A DNA stretch of 32,837 bases from Smittium mucronatum (Eukaryota > Kickxellomycota > Harpellomycetes > Harpellales > Legeriomycetaceae), in contig LSSL01000636.1 of assembly GCA_001953115.1 (NCBI GenBank), positions 1 through 32,837 on the forward strand, read 5' to 3'. The position numbers were made by a program, and so were the translations under genes. Position 1 is the first letter of the stretch. Every line of letters begins with the position of its first letter. The notes under the pieces were generated by a model that did no database searches, was not told where the DNA came from, and saw only the letters and a program-made list of their open reading frames with translations. Below are positions 1-12,944 of the stretch, piece after piece.

Positions 1-1526
1 CCCCCCCCCCCTCCGCCCCCACTTGCGAATAAGAATTGGTGGAGAACATTCTAACAAAAAAAACAATGCGTATATTTAAAAGAAATTATTTTTCATTAAA
101 CGGATTTCAAATTGATAGTTAATTTAGTACGAAAATTCAAGTTCTTTACACCACTAGATATTCTATTATGACATCATATATTGGCGATTCGGATTTTTTG
201 GGGATACTTTTAAATAAATGAAGTGTTATTAAAGATTCAAATGAATAAACAAAAACAACATTAAGCTTGTGACGGGAAAAGCCCAAGGGATCTTAAAAAG
301 GTATGCTAAGCCGCTATTAAAGGGGATAGGGAAATGATATCATTAATTTTGGATATTTTTATTCCATCTTGAAGCAATTAAATGCTTAATTATATGTAAA
401 CGTGTGTGTGTGTGTGTGTGTGTGGAAGGGATTTCGAATATGCCTTTGAAACCAAAAACATATTCTCTTTACAGGACTATTTATAAATAATATAAAGAGC
501 ACTATATTAAGTCACCAAATAGAAATCAAAGGATTTCCGAATCTTTATTACTTACAACATCCAAATACAAAGATGAGTATTTTTTTTATGAAATAATTCA
601 TGAGTTTCATTGTGTTTAGATGACCTAAAATATCAATAAAATATCTCAAGAAAAGTATAAAAACCTCAAATAAAGAACTACTATTTTGCATGAAGTTTTT
701 AGAATGCATCTCCGCACCCAAGTTATTAATTAAAAATGCTTGGGGTATTGATAATACTACTTTTTTTACCACTTTGGTATTAATTATAATAACTAATAGC
801 CTATTTTGCACATTTTATCGTAACATAACCTCTAGAATACTAATATTAAACCAATAACTACGTTTTCGCTAAAAGTTTGGTTAGCGCAGCTGACACAATG
901 AGCCCCCAAAAAACCCCTGGGTGTATGACACTTCTACATATATATGTTGATCAAGCAAGTCAAATCAATTCAAAAAAATTGGTTTAATAGTATATCAAAT
1001 CAATAAAAGGGTTTATAACCGTTTTTTTGCTTGTGCAACAATATATCATAATATTTGATCGACGACTAAAAATTTACCGATATTATCATATATCGGGTAG
1101 GAGTAAAATAATTTTTGAAAAAACAAACAAACTATAATATAGGTATCCAAAGAGCGAACCAAGATATATATCCTATACATAATAGATTTTAGAAAATGGA
1201 TAACTAAAGTGATTTAATACAGAATTGCATTAAAGATATATCCATCTTCCAAGTAAAAAGCCTTAATTTATTTTTTCTTGTATTAATAGCAATTTAAAAA
1301 TTTTTAAATCATGTTTCTAACTTTCGATAGAATATAAAAGCCTTCAATACCAAATAATTTTAAAAAAATAAAAATCCTTCAACAATAATATGTATTTCGG
1401 GGCTTAGAAGCCATTTATAGGAGTTCCAAGTCAAAAAATTCAACATTTGGGTACTATCCAGTGCATTCATTACTTTTAAAAGCGAGATTTAATTAGAACT
1501 CAATAGTATCAACAAAATTTTATTAC
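1..1526. other. A+T-rich stretch without a supported gene
   Basis: It opens with an 11-base C run (1-11) inside a C-rich 25 bases and contains a GT dinucleotide repeat at 402-424. Around 240-345 and 880-930 the G+C content is a little higher, but no frame is long or recognisable. The best open frame (548-811, minus) is no longer than chance allows in such DNA. I see no gene here. Confidence 0.6.
402..424. repeat. GT dinucleotide microsatellite
   Basis: About eleven uninterrupted GT units, the only clear GT microsatellite in the window. It lies in non-coding DNA and is likely length-polymorphic between strains (inference). Confidence 0.9.
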
Positions 1527-1680
1527 TTGAAGATGGAATTTTTTTTTGTATCACGGAATTTTATTGTAAGATAACGTCATTAAAAACTATAATAAAAAAA
1601 TATGAAAAAAAGAAAAAGACGTATAGAAAGTACTATTATCCTAACTAAAATAAGCTTCTGTGCCGGACTTTGACGATGGA
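1527..1680 (-). mobile_element. Retroposon copy A, 3' end only, with target-site duplication
   Basis: Read on the minus strand, positions 1669-1538 match the last ~130 bases of retroposon copies B (13251-13803) and C (20892-21932). They include the AATAAA signal (TTTATT at 1560-1565 on the plus strand) followed by an A tail (T run 1539-1547). The match stops abruptly at about 1669, after CCGGACT. Flanking the body are TTGAAGATGGA (1527-1537) and TTGACGATGGA (1670-1680), 10 of 11 identical, which I read as the target-site duplication. A 5'-truncated, tailed insertion flanked by a short direct repeat is the standard signature of LINE-type target-primed reverse transcription. No coding sequence remains in this copy. 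Confidence 0.8.
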
Positions 1681-2263
1681 CTTAATTTTTAATTAAGTGT
1701 AACATTAGTCGCCCACCTAATTAAAGAAATTGTGACAGGATTTTTTTGGTTGACAAATAGTCTCTATATCTGTATTTATACAACTATTATTCAAATATAT
1801 ATATTGCTTACTTTAATATAATGACTATTTTTGTTATTCTTTTAACAACACATTTTTGGAATTTTTTCAGTGATAATATCCTGTAATAACTTTTTTTTTC
1901 GCAATAATGATAAAATAGTAATAATACTATTAACATTAATAATGTATTAAAAGAAACCATCGGTGAAAGTTGGGAGCATGAAAAGGATGATTCTTCATAA
2001 CAAAATTATCTATAAATCAAGAGAAATTATGAAAATCTCTTCCTCTTCAAGAAAAAACTTTAAAATTTTAGGTACATTATTCTCGCTAAGCAATACAGAT
2101 GGATTATTTTAACCATCCAAAGCACTATACTTGCCAATAAATAAAAACTCCGATTTTTTTCAAATGATAAAAGAGTGTTGAAGTAATTTTTTTGAATCTT
2201 TTTATGATGATTTATAAAAATTATTACTAGGAACATTATAATGGGTTGGATTGACTTAGGTGA

Positions 2264-2273
2264 GGGGGGGGGG
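2264..2273. repeat. Poly-G tract (10 G)
   Basis: An uninterrupted run of ten G in DNA that is otherwise about four-fifths A+T. It is one of five such G/C homopolymers in the window; the others are at 1-11, 11192-11202, 30334-30345 and 31981-31991. Confidence 0.9.
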
Positions 2274-4273
2274 TCTAATTAAAATTAGCGCTTTTTTTTA
2301 TTAAAACGTAAATTAAATTAAAAAGTCGAATTTTGCATATGAATATATTGAATCTTATGACCTTGAAACGATAATAATTCCAAAGTTTATCTTTCTTTCT
2401 GCAAAAAATTGCCTTCAATCTAAAATTGGCCAATTTTTTGTATTTCCAGCAATTCTAAAACTTCAAAATTAATTTTTTTAAAAAATCATGAAAAATCATA
2501 AAAAAATATTTTGAAAATTCCTGAAAAACTATAAATATAATTTTTTATTCTAGAAATAATCAAAGTTAGAGATTTGTGAACTGCAAGCATCACTGGATGA
2601 ATCGTAAAATCAATAAATTTTTTCAAACTCAGTTTTCAACATGATTTATTGAAGTATTTATTAAATTAAAAAAGTCGTAAAAATCTGCTTTTTTTATCCT
2701 ATAAAAATGGCGTATTGTTTATATATTAATATAATTCTGGTAATTTTTATAATTAAATTATAGATTGAAATCATCTAATCAGTTTTTTTTTCAAAAAATA
2801 TATTATTCAAGGTTTATCGAGTTATCTGTAGTATATCCACGAAAATTTATAATCAATTAAATTTACTTTATTTGATTAACTTTTTTTTTCTGCTGTGCTA
2901 CTATTCCCAAAAAATAAGCAGCACATAATAGGAAATAAATTTGTGTAGATACTTCTTTGTTTAACTTTAGCATAATTTTTTTGCGAAATTGGTTGTTATA
3001 TTCTGTACTAAAGCTTTTAATTTTTTTTAAAGGGATTTCGAAGTTAATTTTTTACTTTTTAACTAAATTAAGAATACTATATGGTGATATTTATTTCAAA
3101 ATAAAACATAATAAACTCTTTGCAAAAATAAATAAGATTTTATATTTAATACCAATGTAAGGATTAGAAGAATTTCAATTTGGTATATTTTCAAAGTTTA
3201 TTTTTTTCAGATGTGATTATAAAAGCCGAAAAGAGATTTGAAAATACCCTTTCAAGATCTTTAATATAAAAAACATTTCTTGAAATGTTGATATAGCTAA
3301 ATGTGAAATTTTCTTTCTTAAAAAACAATCAAATGTTTTTTTCTGTAAAATTTATCCTGTTTTTTTTAAAAGGTCATCATGGTATTTTTAAAAACTGTTC
3401 GTTTTTTTAGAATCAATTTATTAGATGTAATAACATTCATTCGCAAATTTTAAAGAATATAATAAATAATTTTAATATGATTAGAAAGGGATTCAAATAT
3501 CCGTTGAGATAATTATAATTTATGAAATTTATAGAAAGAATTGTGAATATTAATCAATAAAAAATCGATTTTCATTTGTATTTACTTTATCATATTTAAA
3601 ATAAATATTATTTATGAAATTAATTTTATTCTTCAGGTGTATATATCTATTTCTTTGCAAAAAAACTTGATGGATATAGAATATAAATACCATAAATTTG
3701 GATTATATACCTTTTGAAATTGATAAAAACACCGTTTATTCAAATAAATTAAGCAAAATTATTAAGAGAAGTTAGATTACTAACTTAATAATCAAAATCA
3801 TCTATGTCACAATAATCAACCTTTATGATTATTAAAATGAAAAATATATTAATAATTGACCTCTTTCAGTTATATAATGGTAAAAATCGAATTAATTTAT
3901 CCCTAAAAATATTCATATTTATTTATTCTAAAATATATGAAAAAAATTAAGAGCTTAATGCAAATATTTATAAATATATTGAAAATTATGGTATCAGTAA
4001 ATTGATTTTATATTAAAAGGTTGATTTGATAATTAAATGGACTTTATCTAATATGATAGATGTAAAATTAATTTGTTATCACCAATTCCATTAATTAAAA
4101 AAACAAGACTAAGAAAAATATATAAATCACCTTGAATTTAATTTAGTCCAGTTGTCTATTCTCAATATATTTTAAATTTTATTTAGTTTATTTCCGGTAT
4201 AAGAAAAAATATATATTATACAGAACCGATCTTTTATTTTTGAAATAAGTTTTAAACTGCCGATATATAACTT

Positions 4274-4295
4274 TATATATATATATATATATATA
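4274..4295. repeat. TA dinucleotide microsatellite
   Basis: About ten TA units in non-coding DNA. A shorter TA run lies near 29069-29086. Confidence 0.85.
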
Positions 4296-6116
4296 AATGT
4301 AGAGTTTAAATGAATAAAATTGGTATATATCATCATCCGGATTAGTATTAACAATTCTATTGATTTTTTTTTCAATATAATTTGGCACTATCCTTTAACT
4401 AGATACAAATTTAGGAATTTTCATTATTATTATGCGAAATAAGTGATATTTTTGGTTATATATCTGTTATCTTCATCAATATTTGCATTTAAGGTCTATT
4501 CCATTTTTTAACAATTAATCATGTGGAATGTTTTTAACATTGAATTTTTGAAAAGAAATTCTGGATCTTTATCAAGAAAATATTGCTTTTGTGTAAAAAT
4601 ATGTGCTGATATTTTTACTGCAGTACAAAAAATCGTTTTATATTTTCACATAATTTGACTTTTACTTTGAGAACAGACACTTTATTTTTACGAAAACAAT
4701 ATAAATATAATAGAGGAATCGTAAGAAAAAAAATAAAACTATGAATTTTTAACCCAAAAATGTCATATTTAAAATAAATATTATTTAAACTTGGTATTAT
4801 TTCTCTATTTACGAAATTTAAAAATAATAATTTGGTAGATGGCGAGGCTATCCATTCAATAATTTTTTTCAATAATTTTATCTTCTCCAAAATTTTATTT
4901 AAATATTTTTGTTTTTTTTGATGTTAATATATATTTATCAAATTTTATTATACTCATTTTTATTATCCCATAATTTTTTTTTCTATTAATGAAAAATTAT
5001 AATTATAATACAGGTATATTGCTTGTTTTTTTTTTTTTTGGAATTCAAACCCAATACGTGTTTTAACTTAATAATACGAATCTTTTGTAAAATATTTAGC
5101 ACAATATTAAAATTAACATAAGATTTGTATTATTTAAAGCGCAGTACTTGTTTTTTTATAATCCAATTAAAAAATTTATTAGATTCATTCCGATTTTTAT
5201 CTATATAAAAAGATCATTTATCTGAAAATAAGTGAAATTAATTTTCGCAAAACTAGTATTAAATAACCAGAAAGAATTAAAATTCACATTTTTGTATCAA
5301 TATTTTCTTTATCTAAAATTTTAATTGATACAATTTATAATACAAAATGGGGTTTTTATTAGTTAAATCAAATGAAATCCATTTTTATATCAAAATTGTC
5401 GATCAAGAACAAAATAAATTATAAAATATTAGGATTTTTTAAAATAAGTATAATTCCTTAAAAAATAATAAATAAGTTCAAAATAAATGTAAGATAATTT
5501 TTATATGGATTCATAAACTAAAATATTTTATAATTTTATCAAAGAATTTGTGCTAATTTTTTAAAAAATGGGTGATTATACTCAAAAACATAATAATTGA
5601 ATATTGAACATAAAAATGGTTCAAAATAACCAAAGATCAAAAATTTACCCATTTAAAAAAAATCAAATCTATTTAATGCAATTTTTTCCTAAACCGATAA
5701 TATTTGATGAATAATTTTAATGATTTACATTTATTGCGATTTTAATTTTTTACATAAATTACATATTATATTTTGCTTTTCTTTTAATTTTATTATATTT
5801 GTCCTGCTAATTTATATTTCAACTTGATTTTTTTGTTATTATGTGTCAATAACAGTGGTAAACAAAAAAACAAATTATTTTATGAAGTTTGTACAGAAAA
5901 AAAATTAGAATATTTATAAACTTATTATATATACATATAAAGTCGAGTATCGGTATATTAAATCATTTTATAAATAAATTGATATTTTTTCGATTTACTA
6001 GGATAACTTCCCACACCACCTCAATATTAATAAATAGAAGATAATTATTTGTAAAAAAACAAAACCATATATTGCTACTTATGAATTTATTTTAAATTAA
6101 ACTGATTAGCTTCAGC

Positions 6117-6235
6117 AAAAAATTATAATGATTATAACATCTTGTAATAAATTTAATATATTTACATCTAAAAAAATTATAACTACTATAACATCTTGTA
6201 ATATATTTAATATATTTACTTCTAAAAAAATTACT
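6117..6235. repeat. 53-54-bp tandem repeat, two copies plus a partial third
   Basis: Unit 1 is 6117-6169 and unit 2 is 6170-6223. They share the segment TATAACATCTTGTAATA, then TTTAATATATTTAC and an A-rich start, with only a few differences. A third partial unit begins at 6224 and fades by about 6235. It lies just outside the outer end of the large inverted repeat (6330-9750). It has no coding potential, and its role is unknown. Confidence 0.85.
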
Positions 6236-6243
6236 AGATTAAT

Positions 6244-6257
6244 TTACTGATCAGTAA
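6244..6257. repeat. 14-bp perfect palindrome
   Basis: TTACTGATCAGTAA is its own reverse complement. It sits between the 53-bp tandem repeat and the outer end of the large inverted repeat, so it could mark a junction or be chance. Nothing more can be said. Confidence 0.6.
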
Positions 6258-6329
6258 TTTTTTTAAAATACATTTAAATAACTCGACTTAATATCTATAA
6301 CACCATCAATACTAATACAAGCTTTAAAG

Positions 6330-7430
6330 TATTTATACTCGAAAATACTTGTTTTTAATTAAAATTACTCAATTATATACAAAATATTGCTCATACTTGA
6401 AAAAAAAAGCCAATAAAACCTCTTAACTATTCCGTATACATACAAAAAACACAAGAATCCTTTTTTTTTTGATGACTTTTTTAAGTAAATTATATGGAAA
6501 ATTATTTTTGAGACTAGGAATTTTTAATATAGAAAAATCATAGGCCAAATCGAATTTCGATTCTACTACTTATGCATATTTAAGGTTTTAGTCAATATAT
6601 TCCGTAATTATTATCCAACCCTCCCCCCTCCGCACATATTATCAATTATAACCACCTTAGATGTAATTTAAAATTTTATTAGTTAAATGGGGATCAATTA
6701 AGCCTTTAAATACTCCTAATTAGAAAAGAGAAAAGATTTAAACCGAATTTTCTTCATTGAGAAGGGCCCCCGTTTAGTAACATTGTAATACTTCAACACT
6801 TTAGAAAATTTTTAGATAATAAAATTCTGAATTTTTAAACGGATTTCAGGTTTATTAATCAAAAAAAATTTTTGAAGTTTTTCAGGTTTTTTATTTATTT
6901 GCTCGTGCTTTTATGTGAAAAATATGATATTTTTATTAAATCTTGTAGCGAAATTTCTATTTATGGAAAAAAATATAATTGGGTAAATATGCAACCAACA
7001 TAATTCAGGACTTTGACTGAAATAAGGGGTTTTCTTTGTCTAGTATCTAAAATTAAATAAATAATAATAATTCTTTTTCAAAATTTTTAAAAAGTGATAT
7101 AATAGGCTACCAATGAAATCCAGGCTCTTATATGAAACAAAGACTTTTTTGGCTATAGTATAAACATAAAAAAATTAAATAGCGTTTTTAAAATGCTTTA
7201 GAAATCGAAATAATAATTGAATATAACTTTACGAAATTTTGTAAATTGAGATAATATATATTTTTTAGGTCAAATGTGTTCAATGACAAATTCTCAATAA
7301 TTTGAAAAATTTTGCTATTTTTAAATAAGTGCGAACTTTTCAGTTTAGTGAGTTTTAATCGAGTTAAAAGTACCATATCAATTTCTCAAAATGTGCATCA
7401 TAATAATAACTTTATATCGATATCCAAATT
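6330..7430 (+). repeat. Left arm of the large inverted repeat
   Basis: Alignable in segments to the reverse complement of 7905-9750. Best-preserved blocks are 6330-6443, 6833-6972 and 7080-7400. The block at 6475-6770 has no counterpart in the other arm. Confidence 0.6.
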
Positions 7431-7904
7431 TTGTTCCAAATTGATACAGAATTTTCAGTTTACAGTTTCGGGTTAAGCATTTTAAAATAAGTGCATTTAA
7501 TAAAAACTTTTCAATTGTAAAAAAAAAGATTTAAAACTATTTTTATAATTTAAAACGCTTTAAATTTACTTTTTAAAAAACAAGGCAGAAAAAAATAAAA
7601 TTCAAATTATGAAACTTAACTATGAAATTCAGAAACTTAATTTAAATATTCCGTACTAAATTAATAAGGCTTTAAAAAAATTCATGAAATTCGATTGTTT
7701 AATTATATATTCCTACATTTATTTAATATTTTGACTATGAGTATTTTTAATACTAAATTGATAAAAGAAAAAAAAATATTAAGGAATATTCTTAGAATAT
7801 GCTCATAAATATGTAATCAAAATCAACTTAAAGCTTAAATAAAACCGAGAAGGATTATTTTTTTGATAATTGGCTCCAATTATGAAAAAAGTGACAAAAT
7901 TTTG

Positions 7905-9750
7905 TTAACGGTTGATTTTAATGAAGAATCCGACTCGAGTTATTATTATTTTAATATATCGATGCAAATTTTTGGAATTTGATATATTATTTTTATCTCG
8001 AATAAAAATCGTTAAATTGTAAAGTAAGAATTTATTTAAAAATAGCGATAATTTTCAAATGATTGAGAATTTTTCAATTAAACGCATTTATCCCAAAAAA
8101 ACACTTTCTCATTTCTAAAATTTCGTATAAATAGATCCAAATATTATATCACTTTTTAAAACGTTTTAAAAACACCTTTCGACTTTTTTTTGTTTATATA
8201 ATAACAAAAAGAAAGCATTTATTTCATTTAAAAGCCCACTTTGCTTTTATAGTCTAATAAATTATTATCCAGAAGTATTTTAAAATACCGATTGAAAGAA
8301 AAAACCAATTATTTATGATTGAAAAAAAGCGTATTATTATTTTTAAAAAAAGTTGAAAACTTGTCTCAGCTGATTTTTTTAAAAAAAATACATAAAAAGA
8401 CCAATAAATGGTGTTACCCAACGGCAAAAATAAGCATTATTAATTTATTTTTAATAAAAAATATATATATGCGTGATTATTTTGTTCCGATTAAACACTA
8501 GTATTTTTTAAGTAAGTTTTTTGCCTTTTAGTTGATGATGTTTTAAATTTTTGTGTACTAAAATATTTAATAAATTGAATGCATGATATTTATAATATTT
8601 ACATTCATATATAGTATAATGAAAAATAAAATAAAAATAGTGCAGCTGTTAATACATATCTCTTGAATTTTAAGGGTCTTGGAAAATTAGCAGATTTTTA
8701 GATTTATAATCAAGTTTTATTTATATAAATTTACATGATGTTTCTATCATTTTCACAAATTTCTTTAGGTTAAATTAAAAAAAATTCCCTTATATAGATT
8801 TGAAATCATTAAAACTAAATATTTTAGATATACTGAAATTACGGTTAGCTTAATGTAAGTTTTATATGTGGGTTTATACCTTCTTTTTGTCAAATAATTA
8901 AAAGATATATCTAATTTTGGAAACAATAGTTAAATTCCAAAGTTTTCAATATTACATATGCCTTATATCTTTATAACCATAATTTGATTTATAAAGCATA
9001 TTTTCTGTCATTTCTTGATAAAATAAACATATTAAACAGTAATCGTAATAAATATATAATAAATTTACTTCATTATTTTGAAATTATTTATTTTAAAAAT
9101 AGTGTTATCCTTTCTTCATCAAAAAACATGATTTTAGTTCCAAACCATTATTTAAACCAAATAATATATCTGAAAATTATTAAAATTTGTTTTTTTTGAA
9201 GTAAAAATACTGGAAATTATGTTTTGTAAAATACATTAGCTAAGAAAGATACTTAAATCTGATACTTTTCATCTATAACATACTGAAATAATTGATATTT
9301 TTTGTTAAATTGTTGTCAACTTTTTTTTTTTGCTATATGTTTAACAGTTAGTGCTGAATTTAAAATAAGTCAATAAATATAATATTTAGCTTTTTTTGCA
9401 ATTTAATTTATAATTTTTTCCATAAATGGAAAATATGTTACACGATTTACTAAAGAAAAAAGATTTTTATAATAAAAGTTCAGGTAAAAAAATACAAAAT
9501 CAGAAAATTTCCAAAAAGACCAGATACTTGCCTAAAAAACCTGAAATCCGTTTAAAAAACAGCGGTTAACTATTTATTCTTCAAAAGTATTAGGTTAAAT
9601 ATATCCTCAAAGAAAAAGGAGTGAGTTTTACTTGTGTATGTATACGGAATATTAAAGATTTTTTAATTCAAAAAAAAGAAATTTTGTGTATGAGCGCATA
9701 TTTTGTGTATAGTTGCATAATTTTGTGTAAACGCACGTACTTTTTTGAGT
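7905..9750 (-). repeat. Right arm of the large inverted repeat
   Basis: Best-preserved blocks are 7930-8330, 9414-9568 and 9590-9750, matching the left arm in reverse order. About 1 kb between 8425 and 9405 has no left-arm partner and may be a later insertion. It holds open frames at 8319-8501 and 8984-9199 that look like chance. Confidence 0.6.
9681..9739. repeat. Three tandem ~20-bp repeats
   Basis: Units at 9681-9699, 9700-9719 and 9720-9739 each start ATTTTGTGTA and continue with a GC- or GT-containing 9-10 bases. Poorer versions of two units can be seen in the opposite arm at about 6340-6400 (reverse complement), so the tandem array probably predates the inverted duplication. There are no spacers, so it is not CRISPR-like. 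Confidence 0.75.
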
Positions 9751-11191
9751 AAAAACTTTTAACAGTAATTATTTTTTTAAAAGTAATCATTTTAATTACC
9801 TATATATTACTAATTTTAAATATTAACGACGAAATAATTTTTTATCATTTATATATAGAAATTTAAACTTAAGAAAGTAAAATAGGCAGTTTTTTATCAT
9901 GTTAAAAAATTATTTATAGAGAATTAATTGTAACTATTCAATTTTAATGTTTTTACTAAAAGTTTATAATTTTTTTTGTTTTTATTTTTTACATTTAGAA
10001 TCCATTTTATCGATTGTTAACATAGAAAATCACCAAAATTAGATGAAAATAGTTCGATTAAAAAAAAGTGTGACCATATTTTCACGGATTAAGTTGGAGT
10101 ATTAAATTTTTTTTAATATAAGTGGATATTATTGGCTTATAAACCCGATAAAATCAAAAAAATTCTTAAAAAACACCAATAATTCTTCGTTGAATAATGT
10201 TGTCTTAAAATGAGATTAAAACTTGATATTTTTTTAAGTTTTTTTATTAATATAAATGTCTTCATTTACATAAAAATTTCTTAATTGCTTATTTTGTATT
10301 ATTTTTCTAATCTTTCATCGAATGTCTTAATTTTTAATGCAATAGCACAATTTTTTTATTTGTTTAATCACCGGTCTTAAATGTATTACATCTAAGCTAT
10401 ATTAATAAAATTTTAATATTAATTTATAAATTTAGGTTTTATATTGCTAGAATTTTTTTTTTTTTATCAAGAATGATTTATTTTTCATTAAATATTCTAT
10501 TTATGCGTATTTATTCTTAATTTTTTACACACTTTTGATAGTTTATAAAGTCACTATAGAAAAAATTTGCGCTCAGTTAAACAATTTTAATTCTTTTTTG
10601 AAGAAAATAATTTTATTTTATTTTTTGATAATCTCAAATTAATAATAAAATTTTTATTAAAAAAATATGAAATTAATTAGAAGATTTTTAAACGCATAAG
10701 ATTTTTAGGAGAAAAAAAAGATTATTAATCGGGTAAAAATTGTTTAAAAGTTCACATTTAGAATAGTTTAAAATATTTTATTAATATAATATATAAACTC
10801 CAAATTAAAGTTAATATAAAAATATTATTACAAAACTATCTGAAGTTTAATATTAATTTATATCAAATAAAATTTAAAAATAAATTAGTAGAATTAATCG
10901 AAATTCCATACTTAATTAAAACAGAAAAAAATTTAAATAAAAACAGAATATAGAAATTAAAAATTTAAAAATAACATATAATATCCACCAATAAAAATTA
11001 GCCTAAAAGTTAATTAATTTAAAAATAGATCTTAAATTTTCTAAAAAACAATATATTTTCAAGAAATACTAAATATTTACACTTATCAAAATTAAATTCA
11101 AATATTATGGGTATTATTTGGTTTATTAAATGTAATTTTAGACTCATTTCACTGTTAAAAAAGTCAAATATCATTTAGAATATGTTAAGCA

Positions 11192-11202
11192 CCCCCCCCC
11201 CC
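11192..11202. repeat. Poly-C tract (11 C)
   Basis: Eleven C in a row followed by ACC, isolated in A+T-rich DNA. The immediate context (AGCAC before, ACCAAC after) is similar in style to the tract at 31981-31991, but no longer homology is evident. Confidence 0.9.
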
Positions 11203-12944
11203 ACCAACTAATAGATTTATTTTTATTTTTTGAAAAATCCTAAAATATTAATTTGGATTATTCGTAAATTTCTATTTGAATATAAAAAAATCGCAGAAAC
11301 AAATCATATTGACTATGGATTATTCTTATATACACTCAACTCTTTTTTAAAATTTTTTATACCATCTTTAAACACTGAGCCTCAATTTTTTTAAAGAAAG
11401 ATGTAGATCTTTTACATAAAAATAAAAATGTATTTTTATAAATTAAATCATTCAAATAAAAAAAATAAAAATAGACAAATTTTAAAAAAATAAAAAGTAT
11501 TTATCATCATTTTGACCTCAAAATCTTTTTGTGGAAATTATATTTATGCATCCTTAAAAAAAATGATCCTATATTGAATAGAATTTAAATGTATCCAAAC
11601 TAAGGAAAAATAAACCATCCTATATAAAGGTATATTCAAGAAAAATATTACATCATTATAATAAGCTCATAAAATATTGTTTGAACACAAAAAATTTAGA
11701 ATTTATCAATATTTTGGCGAGGTTATCATTATTATTATTATCACCAAGAGGGATATTTAACAGTTTATTGACATAATATTTTTAAATTTATGCTATTTTT
11801 TAATTTCAGTTAAGTAATTATAAAAAAGCTTGTTTTTAATATAATTTTGAAATATACAAGTATGGATATGTTACATTTCACCGATTTTTTTATTTAAACC
11901 ATTTTTTCTATTATTATTCAAATAGTAAAGCCAGATTTTACTAAAATTTCATATATTTTTAGCATTTTTCATCATTCTGATACTGTTATTTTCCATTTTC
12001 AAACTGGGTTTAAATAAAGTTAGAAATAATCTCGTTTTTAATGAAGGTGATATTTAATAATGAATATATAAACATTGCCATTTACAATGAAATATATCTT
12101 CAGTAAGATAAAATTTAATGAGGTTACTCCAGCCTCAATAAATTATATATTTTTGGGTATATTGTCAAAGAAATTATGAGTTCGAATATTTTTTCGAAGG
12201 ATATTTTATTTCTGGGTAATTTTTAAAGATTTTAACATGATTTCTAAGACTTGAATCAAGTATCTTTGGGGTTTCATTATTTAAGATACAAGTTTATAAT
12301 TTTAAAATCAATACATGCCTGAGTTAAGGTTTGTACTCTTATTTGATAATTATGATTTTCATCAAAAGTATTTCATACCGAAAAGAATAGTGTGCTTTTA
12401 ATAAAGCAACTCTTTTCGATATTTTTATATGAATGTATGAAACTTGTGAATAAGATATTATCATAAAAAATCAAATAAAAGTAATTAAAATATTGCGCTC
12501 AAAGGAGGGGTATGGTTGAATTTAAAATTATGATAGTGGGTTTTTTTGATATAAAACCTATTAATTTTTCCTCGTATGTTATAATCTTTATGTTTCAGTA
12601 TGGAACAAACAAGTTTCTAGAATGAAAATAAAATTTAAATTGCGATTTGATCAAGGATCTCCATAGCAACATAAATTTAAAGTGTTCTCAACACTTATTG
12701 TTGGGATCAATCAATAAAAATATTTAATCTCAATCAGTGATACTTAGTCACACCTCCTAAAAAAGGGGTTTTATGTTCCAATAATCGATAAACTAAAAAA
12801 AAAGTTATTTACAAAAGATTCACGGTGTAATGGTTAGATTTTTCTGTGGAGTATTTTATTGGTTTAAAAGACAAGATATTATTTTTACTAGGATAAAGAG
12901 TAAAACTAGAAACTAAATACTAGACAGAATTAAACTTTTTGAAG

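Larger units (their letters stand above)
1681..6116. other. Long A+T-rich non-coding stretch
   Basis: No supported gene. It holds a 10-base G run at 2264-2273, a TA microsatellite at 4274-4295 and many A/T homopolymers. Open frames at 2957-3160 (plus), 4172-4388 (minus) and 4615-4890 (minus) are rich in Ile, Phe, Leu, Lys and Asn, as random A+T-rich DNA translates, and show no motif I recognise. Confidence 0.6.
6330..9750. mobile_element. Large decayed inverted-repeat (foldback-like) structure
   Basis: The two halves are diverged reverse complements of each other. Anchor pairs are 6429-6443 with 9636-9650 (15 of 15), 6833-6853 with 9537-9557 (21 of 21), 6960-6972 with 9414-9426, 7231-7240 with 8117-8126 and 7288-7308 with 8052-8072 (20 of 21). 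Looser similarity runs between the anchors. The spacing is unequal. The left arm carries about 300 extra bases near 6475-6770, including a C-rich patch at 6617-6632. The right arm carries about 1 kb extra between roughly 8425 and 9405. The arms converge on a loop around 7440-7900. No open frame in either arm is convincing. I read it as an old long-TIR transposon or foldback element later broken by indels or insertions. The outer ends and any target-site duplication could not be fixed. Confidence 0.65.

Noticed and set aside
240..345. Short G+C-raised frame (LVTGKAQGILKRYAKPLLKG)
   Set aside because: Only about 30 codons, with no start codon, splice signals or known similarity. Too little to call.
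548..811. 87-codon minus-strand open frame
   Set aside because: At this composition roughly one codon in ten is a stop, so about one open run of 85-90 codons is expected by chance across six frames of 33 kb. The residue make-up is that of random A+T-rich DNA, and no motif is visible.
880..930. Sequence near 887-903 resembling a tRNA box A (TTAGCGCAGCTGA)
   Set aside because: No box B (GGTTCGA-like) at the right distance and no cloverleaf could be drawn, so no tRNA or tRNA-derived SINE head is claimed.
4615..4890. 91-codon minus-strand open frame with a hydrophobic middle
   Set aside because: Its length is still within chance expectation, and hydrophobic Phe/Leu/Ile runs are the normal translation of T-rich DNA. 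There is no change in G+C and no homology that I can recognise.
9681..9739. Short tandem repeats considered as a CRISPR array
   Set aside because: The units abut without unique spacers, vary in sequence, and the context is eukaryotic.
12371..12420. Hairpin CGAAAAGA...TCTTTTCG considered as a terminator
   Set aside because: The stem is imperfect, no gene ends there, and hairpin-T terminators are not expected for RNA polymerase II genes.
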